From: Latrodectus hesperus
Lineage: Eukaryota > Arthropoda > Arachnida > Araneae > Theridiidae
Direction: 5' to 3'
Length of the DNA: 64,000 bases
NCBI GenBank assembly: GCA_037975125.1
Contig: CM075856.1
Coordinates: forward strand, 2,488,825 to 2,552,824
In this document: in pieces, positions 1 through 9,589 of the stretch
Layout: every line of letters begins with the position of its first letter
Position numbering within the stretch: position 1 is the first letter of the stretch
Notes under the pieces: generated by a model
Database searches by the model: none
What the model saw: only the letters and a program-made list of their open reading frames with translations
What the model was told of the DNA's origin: nothing
Program-made: the position numbers and the translations under genes

Positions 1-1014
1 GAGAATAGCTCTTCTTTTTAATATGTGTGTGAATCCACTCCCTGTGCTCTCTTTCTTCTGCGCACATTCACGCCGCTTCCCGAGAGATCGGAAGAGTGAA
101 GCCCTATGTGTGTGAATCCAGTCCTTATACTCTCTTTCTTCTGCGCACTTTCACGCCGCTTCCCGAGAGATCGGAAGAGTGAAGCCCTATGTGTGTGAAT
201 CCAGTCCTTGTGCTCTCTTTCTTCTGCGCACTTTCACGCCGCTTACCGAGAGATCGGAAGAGTAAAGCCCTATGTGTGTGAATCCAGTCCTTATGCTCTC
301 TTTCTTCTGCGCACTTTCACGCCGCTTCCCGAGAGATCGGAAGAGTAAAGCCCTATGTGTGTGAATCCAGTCCTTATGCTCTCTTTCTTCTGCGCACTTT
401 CACGCCGCTTCCCGAGAGATCGGAAGAGTGAAGCCCTATGTGTGTGAATCCAGTCCTTATGCTCTCTTTCTTCTGCGCACTTTCACGCCGCTTCCCGAGA
501 GATCGGAAGAGTGAAGCCCTATGTGTGTGAATCCAGTCCTTATGCTCTCTTTCTTCTGCGCACTTTCACGCCGCTTACCGAGAGATCGGAAGAGTGAAGC
601 CCTATGTGTGTGAATCCAGTCCTTATGCTCTCTTTCTTCTGCGCACTTTCACGCCGCTTCCTGAGAGATCGGAAGAGTGAAGCCCTATGTGTGTGAATCC
701 AGTCCTTATGCTCTCTTTCTTCTGCGCACTTTCACGCCGCTTCCCGAGAGATCGGAAGAGTGAAGCCCTATGTGTGTGAATCCAGTCCTTATGCTCTCTT
801 TCTTCTGCGCACTTTCACGCCGCTTCCCGAGAGATCGGAAGAGTGAAGCCCTATGTGTGTGAATCCAGTCCTTATGCTCTCTTTCTTCTGCGCACTTTCA
901 CGCCGCTTCCCGAGAGATCGGAAGAGTGAAGCCCTATGTGTGTGAATCCAGTCCTTATGCTCTCTTTCTTCTGCGCACTTTCACGCCGCTTCCCGAGAGA
1001 TCGGAAGAGTGAAG
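1..1014 (+). repeat. 83-bp tandem satellite, about 12 copies
   Basis: The motif GAGAGATCGG recurs at 82, 165, 248 and then every 83 bp to 995, giving twelve near-identical units with only scattered substitutions (CTTACC for CTTCCC, TTATAC for TTATGC, AGTAAAG for AGTGAAG). The array runs off the left edge of the window and starts with a divergent partial unit. Its right end passes without a break into dispersed repeat family H, and the unit itself resembles family H (CGCCGCTTCCCG ... AGTGAAGC). It therefore looks like a local amplification of part of an H copy. It does not seem coding. Confidence 0.97.
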
Positions 1015-1180
1015 TCCCGGGCAGTGGCTCCCTCTCTGGGGGATGATCCTCCAGTTTGTTGAGGAAGCGTCCATCTTCATCTGTGACGTCCTTTCTCTGG
1101 CGTGGCGTAGGTGTGGAGTGGAGGGTCATATGCGACCAAGTCACATGACAATGGTTCAGAATGACGAGAGGTGATCGGTG
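1014..1180 (+). repeat. dispersed repeat family H, copy 1 (3' portion)
   Basis: The stretch after the satellite (CGGGCAGTGGCTCC, TGTGACGTCC, GGCGTGGCGTAGG, GTTCAGAATGA) aligns block by block with 43085-43335, 58920-59265 and the reverse complement of 63700-64000. The family is moderately GC-rich against an AT-rich background. I do not recognise a known class or a tRNA head. Confidence 0.75.
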
Positions 1181-2205
1181 ATAGTCAGGAATCTAACTAT
1201 GCTAAGCCCCCATTACGTTAGGAACTGTGATGTGCAGAATGGCCGAGAAAATTGACGATCACCATTTTCTGGTCAACACATTTATTTATATACAAAGCAC
1301 ACATTTAATAACAAAACAAAGAACAAAACTAACTTGGCGCATTAAGCTCCTACCAAAACGTAGCGACCTATCGCGGACCTCTTGCTGTACTGATGCTACT
1401 CGAAAAGTACGGCAACCTCTCTCCAAAGAGATGTAAACCACGCCAATCGCAGTTTGTTGATCGCAGTCGCCAGATACTGCAGGAACTACTTTTTTTTTCT
1501 TTGTAAACAGGTATTTTGGTTTTTGCTTATGAGTTTAAATTCACCAACCAGTTCATTCAGTCTCTTTGAAAGGACTACTCCCAAATAACTACGCTAGAAG
1601 GTGCTTAAATTCGTTTATTGATTTATTTTGAGAAAAGAGTCCCCTTAATTTTGTGAGAAAAGGCATTTCTTAGACACCATTCAATGGATAGCCTGAAGTT
1701 GCCATCTCATCACTTTTGCGATTTGATGGAGCATGATTTTTCATGGATAATGTTTTCTATTGACGTTTATCATGAAAAGAAAATCTGAAAAACTCTCATA
1801 TACTCACTTTGACTCATTTTAAACGCGTCAACCATTTCTCATTCTTAAACATGGACTAAGTTCGAATTTCGAATATTTCAGTGCGATGAATTTAACCCCA
1901 GCTGTAGCCAGTGTTTGTTAATTCAATTTATATGCCAGCTTCCGTCATTTTGTAATAATATTATCTCATAATGCATAAAGACAAAGGTAAACTAATTTTC
2001 ATCACCAAACTGTAGAATAATATTTAAAAAAATTGATTCTAATTCAAAAATGAGATACATTTGGTAGTTTCTCTGTTCCTCCGATGTTAACTCCATATTG
2101 GATGAATATATCGAAGCGAAAAAATAATCACCAAAATTTTACTTTGATGAGATTTTCAAATATTTACTGTGATGGGAGAGAAAAGCGAAAGGTAAAAATA
2201 ACATA
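1181..2205. other. unassigned intronic or upstream sequence
   Basis: AT-rich sequence before the first visible transposon. I looked for the bestrophin exon that should precede 3202 and did not find one, so the upstream exons are probably outside the window. Short open frames here have no recognisable content. Confidence 0.5.
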
Positions 2206-2889
2206 CGAGGTTTGTCCGGAAAATACGTATAAAAAATGAATAATAACTTTATTTTACTGTTTGCAGTCACCGCCAGGTGGCACTACTGCTATAACCCATC
2301 CCATCAACGCTCAGTTCGAGTCAGACCACTCTGCGTGCGGCTGCTTGTTGAAAGTTACCCTTTTTCACCTGCCGTCGGCATGGAGCTCTCTCTGATTGAG
2401 GAACAGAGCCAGAGAGTGAACGGAAATTTTTACGTTGAAGTTTTGACACGTCTCAGAGCTCGAGTGGCCCGAGTTCGACCGGATTTGGCAAAAGGGGGCA
2501 GGTGGATGCTTCATCACGACAATGCACCCGCTCACACGTCGCTCGTTGTGCGTGACTTTTTGGCCCGAAGCTCAATCACCGTGACAGACCACCCGCCTCA
2601 TTCACCCGATTTAGCCCCTTGTGACTCCTTCTTGTTCCCTAAATGCAAAATGGTGCTTCGGGGGCGGCACTTGAGAGACGTGGAAGGCATCAAGGCAGAA
2701 ACGACACGGCAACTGAACAGCATCACAAGTGAAGACTTTCAGCAATGTTATCAACAGTGGAAACGGCGTTGGCAGAAGTGTATCTCGTCTCAGGGTGAGT
2801 ACTTTGAAGGAGACCCTATTGTAATGACTGAATAATTGTAAAATAAAGTTATTATTCAACTTTTATACGTATTTTCCAGACAAACCTCG
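2206..2889 (+). mobile_element. internally deleted mariner element
   Basis: Terminal inverted repeats begin CGAGGTTTGTCCGGAAAATA on the left and end with the matching complement on the right (TATTTTCCAGACAAACCTCG). Both are directly flanked by TA, the Tc1/mariner target duplication. At 684 bp it is about half the usual mariner length of about 1.3 kb, because most of the N-terminal half of the transposase is missing. Confidence 0.93.
2380..2835 (+). pseudogene. mariner transposase, N-terminal tip joined to catalytic C-terminal half
   Basis: The ATG at 2380 starts MELSLIEEQ, which fits a mariner N-terminus, and the frame then jumps into VNGNFYVEVLTRLR and the catalytic core. The second catalytic aspartate (HHDNAPAH) and the third (SPDLAPCDSFLF) are present, followed by the usual tail GEYFEGD. 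The DNA-binding region and the first catalytic aspartate are deleted, so the 151-residue product cannot be an active DD34D transposase. The junction is open in frame, so this is a clean internal deletion and not random decay. Confidence 0.9.
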
Positions 2890-3201
2890 TACATTCAAAA
2901 ATTTCGAAATTTTCAATGGTGATTAAACGATTAAGAAGTTAAATTAATTTTATAATCAGCTAATGAGTATATTAAACGAATTTCATATCCACAATCAAAA
3001 TTCCAGTGAAATTAACTTTGCTGAACCTTTTGAGAATATTTTGGCGATCCATTTGGAGAAGATTGTGGTCCCGAAAACAATTAAGTACAGAATATTAAAA
3101 TATATGTGAATATAAATAAAAAAACAAGGCTTCATTAAAAATTTATAATTTTCTTCAATAAATTATCTATTTGGCAATGACAAATGTATTTCTTTGTTTA
3201 G

Positions 3202-3279
3202 GAAGTGAACAACCTGCGGACGAAGACTGGACATCTGTGGGGCCACGACTGGGTCACTGTTCCTTTGGTCTACACTCAA
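3202..3279 (+). CDS. bestrophin, first exon in window (end of cytosolic linker)
   Basis: The exon follows TTTGTTTAG and precedes GTAAGT. It encodes 26 residues in phase 0, including GHLWGHDWVTVPLVYTQ, which corresponds to the bestrophin segment usually ending DWISIPLVYTQ just before the last membrane-associated helices. Bestrophins are homopentameric calcium-activated chloride/bicarbonate channels of plasma or organelle membranes. Both exon borders coincide with those known in vertebrate bestrophin genes. About 200 N-terminal residues, including the pore neck, must be encoded upstream of the window. Family assignment is very secure; which paralogue it is cannot be told from this half. Confidence 0.95.
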
Positions 3280-3761
3280 GTAAGTCATCGTCTCATTTAT
3301 AATTTTTTTTTATGTTTCATTTAAATGTTTTACTAGAATTTTCCTATAATTACCCACTATATCATTTAATCATGTGCGAAACACTCTTTACAAAATGTAA
3401 TATTTTATTGAAGTAAATGTGTAAGGTTTTTATATAATTGCTAAATAAAAGCAAATTAAGTATCAATATCATACAATCGATTTTTCATTCTCAATCATTT
3501 AAATGAAAATGGAAAGTCAAATTAAGTTCAAAATTTTCAAATAGTATTTCTTTAAAATAATAATTTAGAGTATACAATCGAAATTGCCTCAATAATTTTA
3601 ACCAGTAACGCATCAATAAATCGCCAATAATTTAGCAATACACGGAGAAACTGCAAAATGTTTTTACCGACGTCTTAAAAAATGCATGGAATAAGAAGCT
3701 CGTTTCAGCTTCAGTCTACAACAGTAAAAAGAGCTTCATGGCGAAACGCTGTATAGAATAA
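3280..3761. other. bestrophin intron, unique-looking AT-rich sequence
   Basis: No gene, element end or RNA is visible between the exon donor and the transposon that starts near 3762. Confidence 0.5.
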
Positions 3762-4728
3762 GGGCACAGGTGCCGTATAATCCATGCGCCAAATTCTGAG
3801 ATGAGCGATTTTTTGGCGGATATTCATTTGTATCTGGTAACCTGATTATTATTACGTCATACAGATGAAGACCAATAAGAATTAAGGTGAAAATTTAATT
3901 ATAACAACCCTAGTGTTTACGTCATCGCGACCAAATTTAGAACATTTTGTTCCACTTCAGCATTTTACTAGAAATTTTTGCGAGTTAACTTCGTAAGATT
4001 TTTTTTAGTGTGTTTTACAATTTGCTTGACATTTTGGATACTTCAATTCCAGGTTGTATTGCTCTTTTTCATTACTTTAAAAATTTAAATTGAATTTAAA
4101 GTAACTGTTTAAAATTGTGTCGACACATCCTTTCTTTAGTTTATGTATGACATTCTTATAATTTATATTATTACTATAAAATATTATATAATTTGTTTAA
4201 ACATTTTTAAAATTATTGTTTCTGTATTTAATTTCTTAAAGATATTCTATTTAACAGTTTAATTTGAACTTAATAATTTATATTTAATCTTTTCCGAATG
4301 TTGCTTTATTTTTCATTATTATTCGTGTTCGGATTCTTCTGGAATTTTCGTTAGAATTCGTATTCTGATTTTCCTAAAACTGATATTTACTTTTTCGAAG
4401 TTCCCATATTTTCCTCATTCGCATTCGTTCCGAAGTAATTTCGGAAACGAATAAGGAAATATTTGTATTTTCTTATGTTTCACTTTCTGTTCTAATGTTT
4501 CATTATTTTTTAAATTTTTTTATTTCAATAATATATTTTCACGCTCTTTATTTATCAGGTTTAAATTTAATATTTAGATATGTAAAGTTTTTCAAAGACG
4601 ATTTTATTACGTCACAATTACAACATATTCGCGCGGCATTACGTCACAATGACGACATCTTGGCAACATTTCGTCGTCGCCAAAAAAACTCAGAATTGAT
4701 AACCATGGATTATATACGACCCCTGCGG
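3762..4728. mobile_element. non-autonomous TIR DNA transposon
   Basis: The left end GGCACAGGTGCCGTATAATC and the right end around 4685-4726 are imperfect inverted repeats of about 40 bp sharing TATAATCCATG and AATTCTGAG. The short element at 46461-46597 carries the same kind of ends (GCCGTATAATCCAGGATGCC) and the internal block TTGGCAACATTTC. I find no convincing transposase inside; the open frame at 4495-4884 is unrecognised. Confidence 0.6.
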
Positions 4729-6354
4729 CAGAATAAGTTTCTGACTCTAACTAATGTGTTCTCTCCTGAAGTCAGTATTTTAGGCAAAGATTTTGCCTCG
4801 TATACGATAGATAAGATTCGAAAAACGTTTACTTCGCGTCGTCAGTTTCATTACCAAATGGACGACTTCATATTAAAAGGCTAATAACACAAATCTGCAA
4901 TCAATCTACTTTTATTTTTATAAGCTTACCATAGATTTAAAGCTGCTGCACCATGGTTGACTCAATACTTTGTTTTGCTGTCCATGATTAAACTTACTTT
5001 TTCACGTTTCACCGAATCTGGAGAGAGAGCGAACCTTATGGTAAGGCTCTGCTTCGTCGTTCGTTACTGTATTTCAACAAAATGTAACAGCTACCTGATT
5101 TAGTTTTTATTGCCTAAAAGAATACAAAAGTATTTGAAATGCTTATGCTTGTTATGTACATGGCTTTGTTATTTATACGTTAAAATACCTTTTCTATTTA
5201 AATTGCTATATCGGATTTTGTTATTTTATACTTTTATCATAAAAGTGTTTTTTATGTACATAAAATTCACTCTTAATTACACAGGTACAAACGACATGAA
5301 TTTGTTTTTTTTATTGCATAGTATATTTTATAAGATTTTTCGTGATTGTTGTAAACACGTAAAACGCAATTTTATATAGATAATTATTATAGAGTGATGG
5401 TTTCCACGGCTCAAATATATCAATAGACTCTAGAACACAAAAATTTAAAAAATCTTTATATTTTGTAGCTGATTCATCTCATTCATTTTACATCTGCTCT
5501 TCTCAAAAGCAGTGACTCAATTCTAAGAGTTTTTGTTTTGTTTTTCTTACATACAAAGATGGCGCTGCTGTAACAACGTTTCTCTCTCATTAGTACAGAA
5601 CATATAGATTATATTGTAATTTTATATAGTCATAAAATACACGTCGTTTTCAAAAAACCTTTTTAAGAGGTTGTTTATGCTCTCTAATTGAAAACAATCG
5701 ACGACTTATTAGAGAGATCGTCTCAAAGATCAAATTCTAAAAAGCCCAGTTTTTCCTTGAAATTCCAAATTTTGAGTAATTTTTCGGGAGAGCTTAAACT
5801 TGCGGCATGGTATGGAGATTTGTGGTCAGCCTTTGCACACGAAGACTCCTTTGTCCGCGACTTGTAACTTAAAGTGGACTTTCCAAAATATGCGGTGTGG
5901 GAATCGAGCCCTCGAGCTATCGCTCTGAAGACGAGAAGCTGCGACGATCAACTGCCGTTTCGTCCCGCTGTCTCGAGACAGTGAAGAGGAACAATCGTCG
6001 TCAGCAGCTTCTCAAAAGACTCTTACAGAAAATATAAAATTTAAATTGACACTATATAAATATATAAAATTTAATAATATATAAATAAAATATAAAAAAA
6101 TAAATGAAAAAATAAAGCCGATTTTTCATATAATTAGATGTTTGCTTTCAATTCATATTGCTGTTTTGCGCTGAAACTATTCACAGTTTTAATAGTTTAA
6201 TTGCAAATATTTGTTATTAAAAATATATTCATGAGAAAATAATGACAAATAGGGTTGCCAAAATACTAGTATGCTGGGTTTCCAGTAAAAATGTTCGCCA
6301 AATGTGGCGTAAAAAGAAAACGCGCCAAGGATGACTGTATAGTAAAACTGATCC
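4729..6354. other. bestrophin intron, unassigned
   Basis: AT-rich sequence. Around 5815-6030 there is a GC-richer patch that contains, on the minus strand, a B-box-like GGCTCGATTCCCAC and a 14-bp perfect palindrome CTGTCTCGAGACAG. It could be a degraded SINE, but I could not pair it with another copy here. Confidence 0.4.
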
Positions 6355-7335
6355 GGAAGATTTAATGTTACTTTGATGGATACAATTTTTAAGTGAGGTG
6401 CAGTGGAGTTTATGCTTATTAACCATAAAATGTCGTTACACTTGAGATCCTGTGTACGCCTCTTTATTACAATTCTCATTGGTTTAAAATATCCATGTCA
6501 GATAACGTTTCATCCACGTCACATATCGTATTGAAAGGATATTGTAAATCCGATTCGTCGACGCGTTGGCTGCCTGCCTTTCAATCACGTTCTTCGAGCG
6601 GCAGCAAACAAGGCGAAGTTCACCATCAAATGTCTGAGAAGAGTGTCGAAGTTTATTTTGTTTATAAAACGATTTGTTATATAAATAGCAAAGCATCGGA
6701 TTCAGATGTCGTTTCCCATGAATTCACTCCATTAACACATGGACAATAGAACAGCAGAAAAACCAAAATGAAAAAGAGAAGACAAAACCTCCACTTTATG
6801 GTTAGCAAGGACGATTTAAATTCTTAAAAATTTCATTCATTAATAAAATTCTAAGTTAGACTTTACTTGAGGGTGCCCCTTGAATTCTCGCCAAGTTTAT
6901 CGCCAAGCTGGGCGATATTGTTCTATTTATGGTAACCCTAAACGTTATTCTGAAATCCTTTCACGGTTCTGATTGGTTTTCTTCTCAGGATAAATTAAAG
7001 CAATATCTGTAGGTGCTATTAGAGAATTCTGTGTACCTCAAAGTGAGGATTATTCCAGCAAAATAAAGTGAGTACATTTTTTTCCTTTTTTTTTATGTGC
7101 TTACTGCATTATTTTGAAATTTCATTGTGTTTTGGCCGCCATTACTGTTTGCACAGCATTCCACGCGAACAGGATTGGTGCCAAACAAAAATCGCCAATC
7201 TCGCCAAGGGGCACCCTCAAATATATTTTTACCGAATTCTAAATTAAGGTTTGCAATATTTGTAAACAATCTCTTTTGAATCGTAAGAATGTTTCCTTGC
7301 TTTCGCCAACATTAAAATTTTCTTTTTTTCTATTC
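6355..7335 (+). repeat. dispersed repeat family G, copy 1 (split by a MITE)
   Basis: From CGGAAGATTTAATGTTACTT onward this aligns with 41980-42900 at high identity and, less well, with 25190-25930 and 23850-24045. It contains the shared blocks GATAACGTTTCATCCACGTC and GGCAGCAAACAAGGCGAA. The right end (TTGCAATATTTGTAAACAAT ... ACGCCAACATTAA) lies beyond an inserted inverted-repeat element at 6867-7220. An open frame of about 84 codons runs through the copy but does not look constrained. Confidence 0.8.
6867..7220. mobile_element. 354-bp MITE with GGGTGCCCC termini
   Basis: The left end TTGAGGGTGCCCCTTG is the exact reverse complement of the right end CAAGGGGCACCCTCAA. CTCGCCAAG-type subterminal repeats occur near both ends. 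It interrupts family G copy 1 (which resumes about 7225), so it is younger than that copy. No coding capacity; superfamily unclear because I could not fix a target duplication. Confidence 0.75.
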
Positions 7336-7509
7336 TTTCACATTTTTAAAGATAGCTTTTTATGGAAAACATATAATTAGCTTATAACTAGCTGTAAAAT
7401 ATTGCTAATAACTTGTATCCACTAAGGGTATGAAAGATTGTTGATGATTAAATTCTTTTTTATTAATGCATTTAATCCGTTGTTTAACTAAATGTGATTA
7501 TCCTTTTAG

Positions 7510-7662
7510 GTGGTGACGCTACTGACCCATTTATTTTTCATCACTTGCTTAATTGGACGCCAATTTTTAGATCCAGAGCAGGGTTACCCTGGACGCACAG
7601 TGGACCTCTACTTCCCACTCTACACCTTCCTGCAATTCTTCTTCTTCTTGGGATGGCTGAAG
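7510..7662 (+). CDS. bestrophin exon (transmembrane helix segment)
   Basis: Bounded by CCTTTTAG and GTAATT, phase 0 at both ends, 51 codons. It reads [20 protein letters not shown], then [20 protein letters not shown] and [11 protein letters not shown], matching the conserved bestrophin block [10 protein letters not shown]...GY...TFLQFFFYVGWLK. It forms the hydrophobic segment that returns through the membrane after the cytosolic linker. The poly-Phe stretch FFFF is slightly longer than the usual FFFY. The borders match the corresponding vertebrate exon. Confidence 0.97.
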
Positions 7663-8104
7663 GTAATTTTTGGTTGTTCCAGGATTCCGACTAACCAAAC
7701 CCGATCGCCAAATCGCGAAGCATTCTGCCAAAAAAACTATTAGATCCTCCTTTCGAATCTCATCCGTACTGCATCCATTATCTTGTTTACCTGATCTACT
7801 TTTCTTTTTTGAAAATGGCAACTTTTGAACTCATGTCAACGAAGAGTCTATATCAATTTTTTAAAAGGAATATATTATAGTTAGAGCCACTTTGCGAAAG
7901 CGATAAGTAAATGAAAGTATGCGTGCATAAAGGTACAATAAACGCTCGTTTTACGAATTCGTAGAAACCTGTAAAACATAGTTCTTAAAAGAGAAAGTTA
8001 TCAAAACCAAAAATAATTAAATGTTAGAACCTAAAACCAATTTTTTTACCAAATTGTTCTACCTTTATTAGTGAAATGCAGAATCATTAGTAACAACTAA
8101 TATA
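7663..8104. other. bestrophin intron, unassigned
   Basis: No gene or element end seen between the exon and the TIR element at 8105. Confidence 0.5.
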
Positions 8105-8891
8105 CAGGGTGATCTTTTTTAAAGTGAGACAGTGTTTGGAACGTCCTGTAGGGCGATCTAATAGCCGAAATGACACCAAACTTGGTATTCAGACTAATCA
8201 AGACATGGGAAAAACATTCCGTCAAAAAAGTTTTAGTTCCAAAAGTCACCGTTAGAGCATTTTGTGGCGCTGTTGTAGCTTACAATAACGAGAATTAGCA
8301 TAAAACACGGGTATTCAAGCAAAATGCAAATGTTGTTCGATAACAGTGCCAGTAATAGGGACTATAAAAGCACTTGTAGAAGACAGCTCCGGCAAATAAT
8401 CTCAGCTGACGTAAACGAGCTCCAGTGGCCATGCCTCTCACGTTACCGGAACGTGCGTTTCTGTTGGTGGAGTATCAAATTTGTCTATTCTAAAGGACAA
8501 CATAAGAAAGACAGAGCGGAATATTCCTCGTGACAAATTACGTTCGGCTGTGGGGAACGCTGTACGCAGAATGCACGGTGGCATTTCTGAGAACGGTGCT
8601 CACATGGAATGTGGTCTTATTCCCCACCGGGAAAGTTAATGTAGTAAATAAACATTAATTATTTAACTTTACGAGTACGATTGTATATGTTAGTATTTTT
8701 CTTTTCTCACATTTTATACAATGTAAAGCGCCACAAAATGCCCGAGCGGCGATTTTTGGAACTAAAATTTTTTCACGGAATCCTTTTTCCCGTGTCTTGA
8801 TTATTCTGAATACCGAGTTTGGTGACAATTAGACTATTAGATCGCGCTACAGGAAGCTCCAAACACTGTCACTTTAAAAAAGATCACCCTG
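8105..8891 (+). mobile_element. long-TIR non-autonomous Tc1/mariner derivative, copy 1
   Basis: Starts TA-CAGGGTGATCTTTTTTAAAG and ends with the complement AAAAAAGATCACCCTG-TA. The inverted repeats extend roughly 165 bp per side (AGTGTTTGGA, CTAATAGCCGAAATGACACC, CATTTTGTGGCGC on both arms). Between them is a remnant transposase gene: ATG at 8431 with MPLTLPERAFLLVEY, then after a large deletion the C-terminal end IPRDKLRSAVGNAVRRMHGG and a stop at 8637. It is therefore a deletion derivative, not a de novo MITE. Sister copies lie at 17355-18127 and 26658-27464. Confidence 0.93.
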
Positions 8892-8893
8892 TA

Positions 8894-9585
8894 TGTTACT
8901 ATCAAAGTATGAAATCCGTCACTGTAAAGAAGGCCTAAGACTAGTCGGCAATGTTTCAAACGATTCGCACATTTCCTAGCCATTTCATAGGATGCCAAAT
9001 GAGTAACCGACAAAGCATAAAATACATTTCCGATTCGTTTCGAATATTACATGGCAAGGCACGTGACTTTTCACGCAGGCCTCACTCTCAGAATATGTTA
9101 GTTGCATTTTACGAGTCTTACAGGAGTGTCAAAATACGTAATTTTATTTAAATTTGTTCTACAAAAATTAGTTTTTACCTGTACTGTATAAAAACGGAGG
9201 AGCAAACTGTAGTATTAGAAAAGGAATACTAGTCTATAAACATGAAATAATGATTCGACGATAAACTGTGTAAAATTAGAATTAATGCTGTAAAAATAGC
9301 ATTTTCTTAACGGAAACTACTTACCAAAAGTAATAAATAATGTACAAAAAGCCAAAATGACATTGAGAAAGAACTTAGGGACTATTGGTTGCTGAATTGC
9401 TACGATTGTGAAAAGTAAAAGTAAACTCGTTTATACTGGTAAAGAAGGCTTGAGTACAATACAGTATTACGTCACGGATCTAAGTAGTTCATGAATATCA
9501 TTTTTCTGTTGGATATGGAGGATGTGATAAAATGTTGAAAGAGCTTTCAACTAAATAAAAAAGACTACACATCATTACATTGAAC
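8894..9585. other. bestrophin intron, unassigned
   Basis: AT-rich sequence without recognisable features before the decayed integrase gene. Confidence 0.45.
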
Positions 9586-9589
9586 CGCT

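Noticed and set aside
1..1014. Regular direct repeats that might be taken for a CRISPR array
   Set aside because: Units are contiguous 83-bp tandem copies with no unique spacers, in a eukaryotic context.
1..1014. Adapter contamination as the origin of the AGATCGGAAGAG repeats
   Set aside because: The base after the 12-mer differs from the adapter, and the unit aligns to a dispersed genomic repeat. A biological origin is more likely, though long reads should confirm.
1181..3201. A further upstream bestrophin exon
   Set aside because: No AG-bounded segment in this stretch encodes the expected preceding bestrophin block, so I place it outside the window.
6495..6749. Conserved-looking open frame of 70-89 codons in three family G copies (6495, 25315, 42127)
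   Set aside because: Comparing copies 1 and 4 by codon I count about eleven amino-acid-changing and only two silent differences, and copy 4 is cut by a stop. That is not purifying selection, so I do not call a gene.
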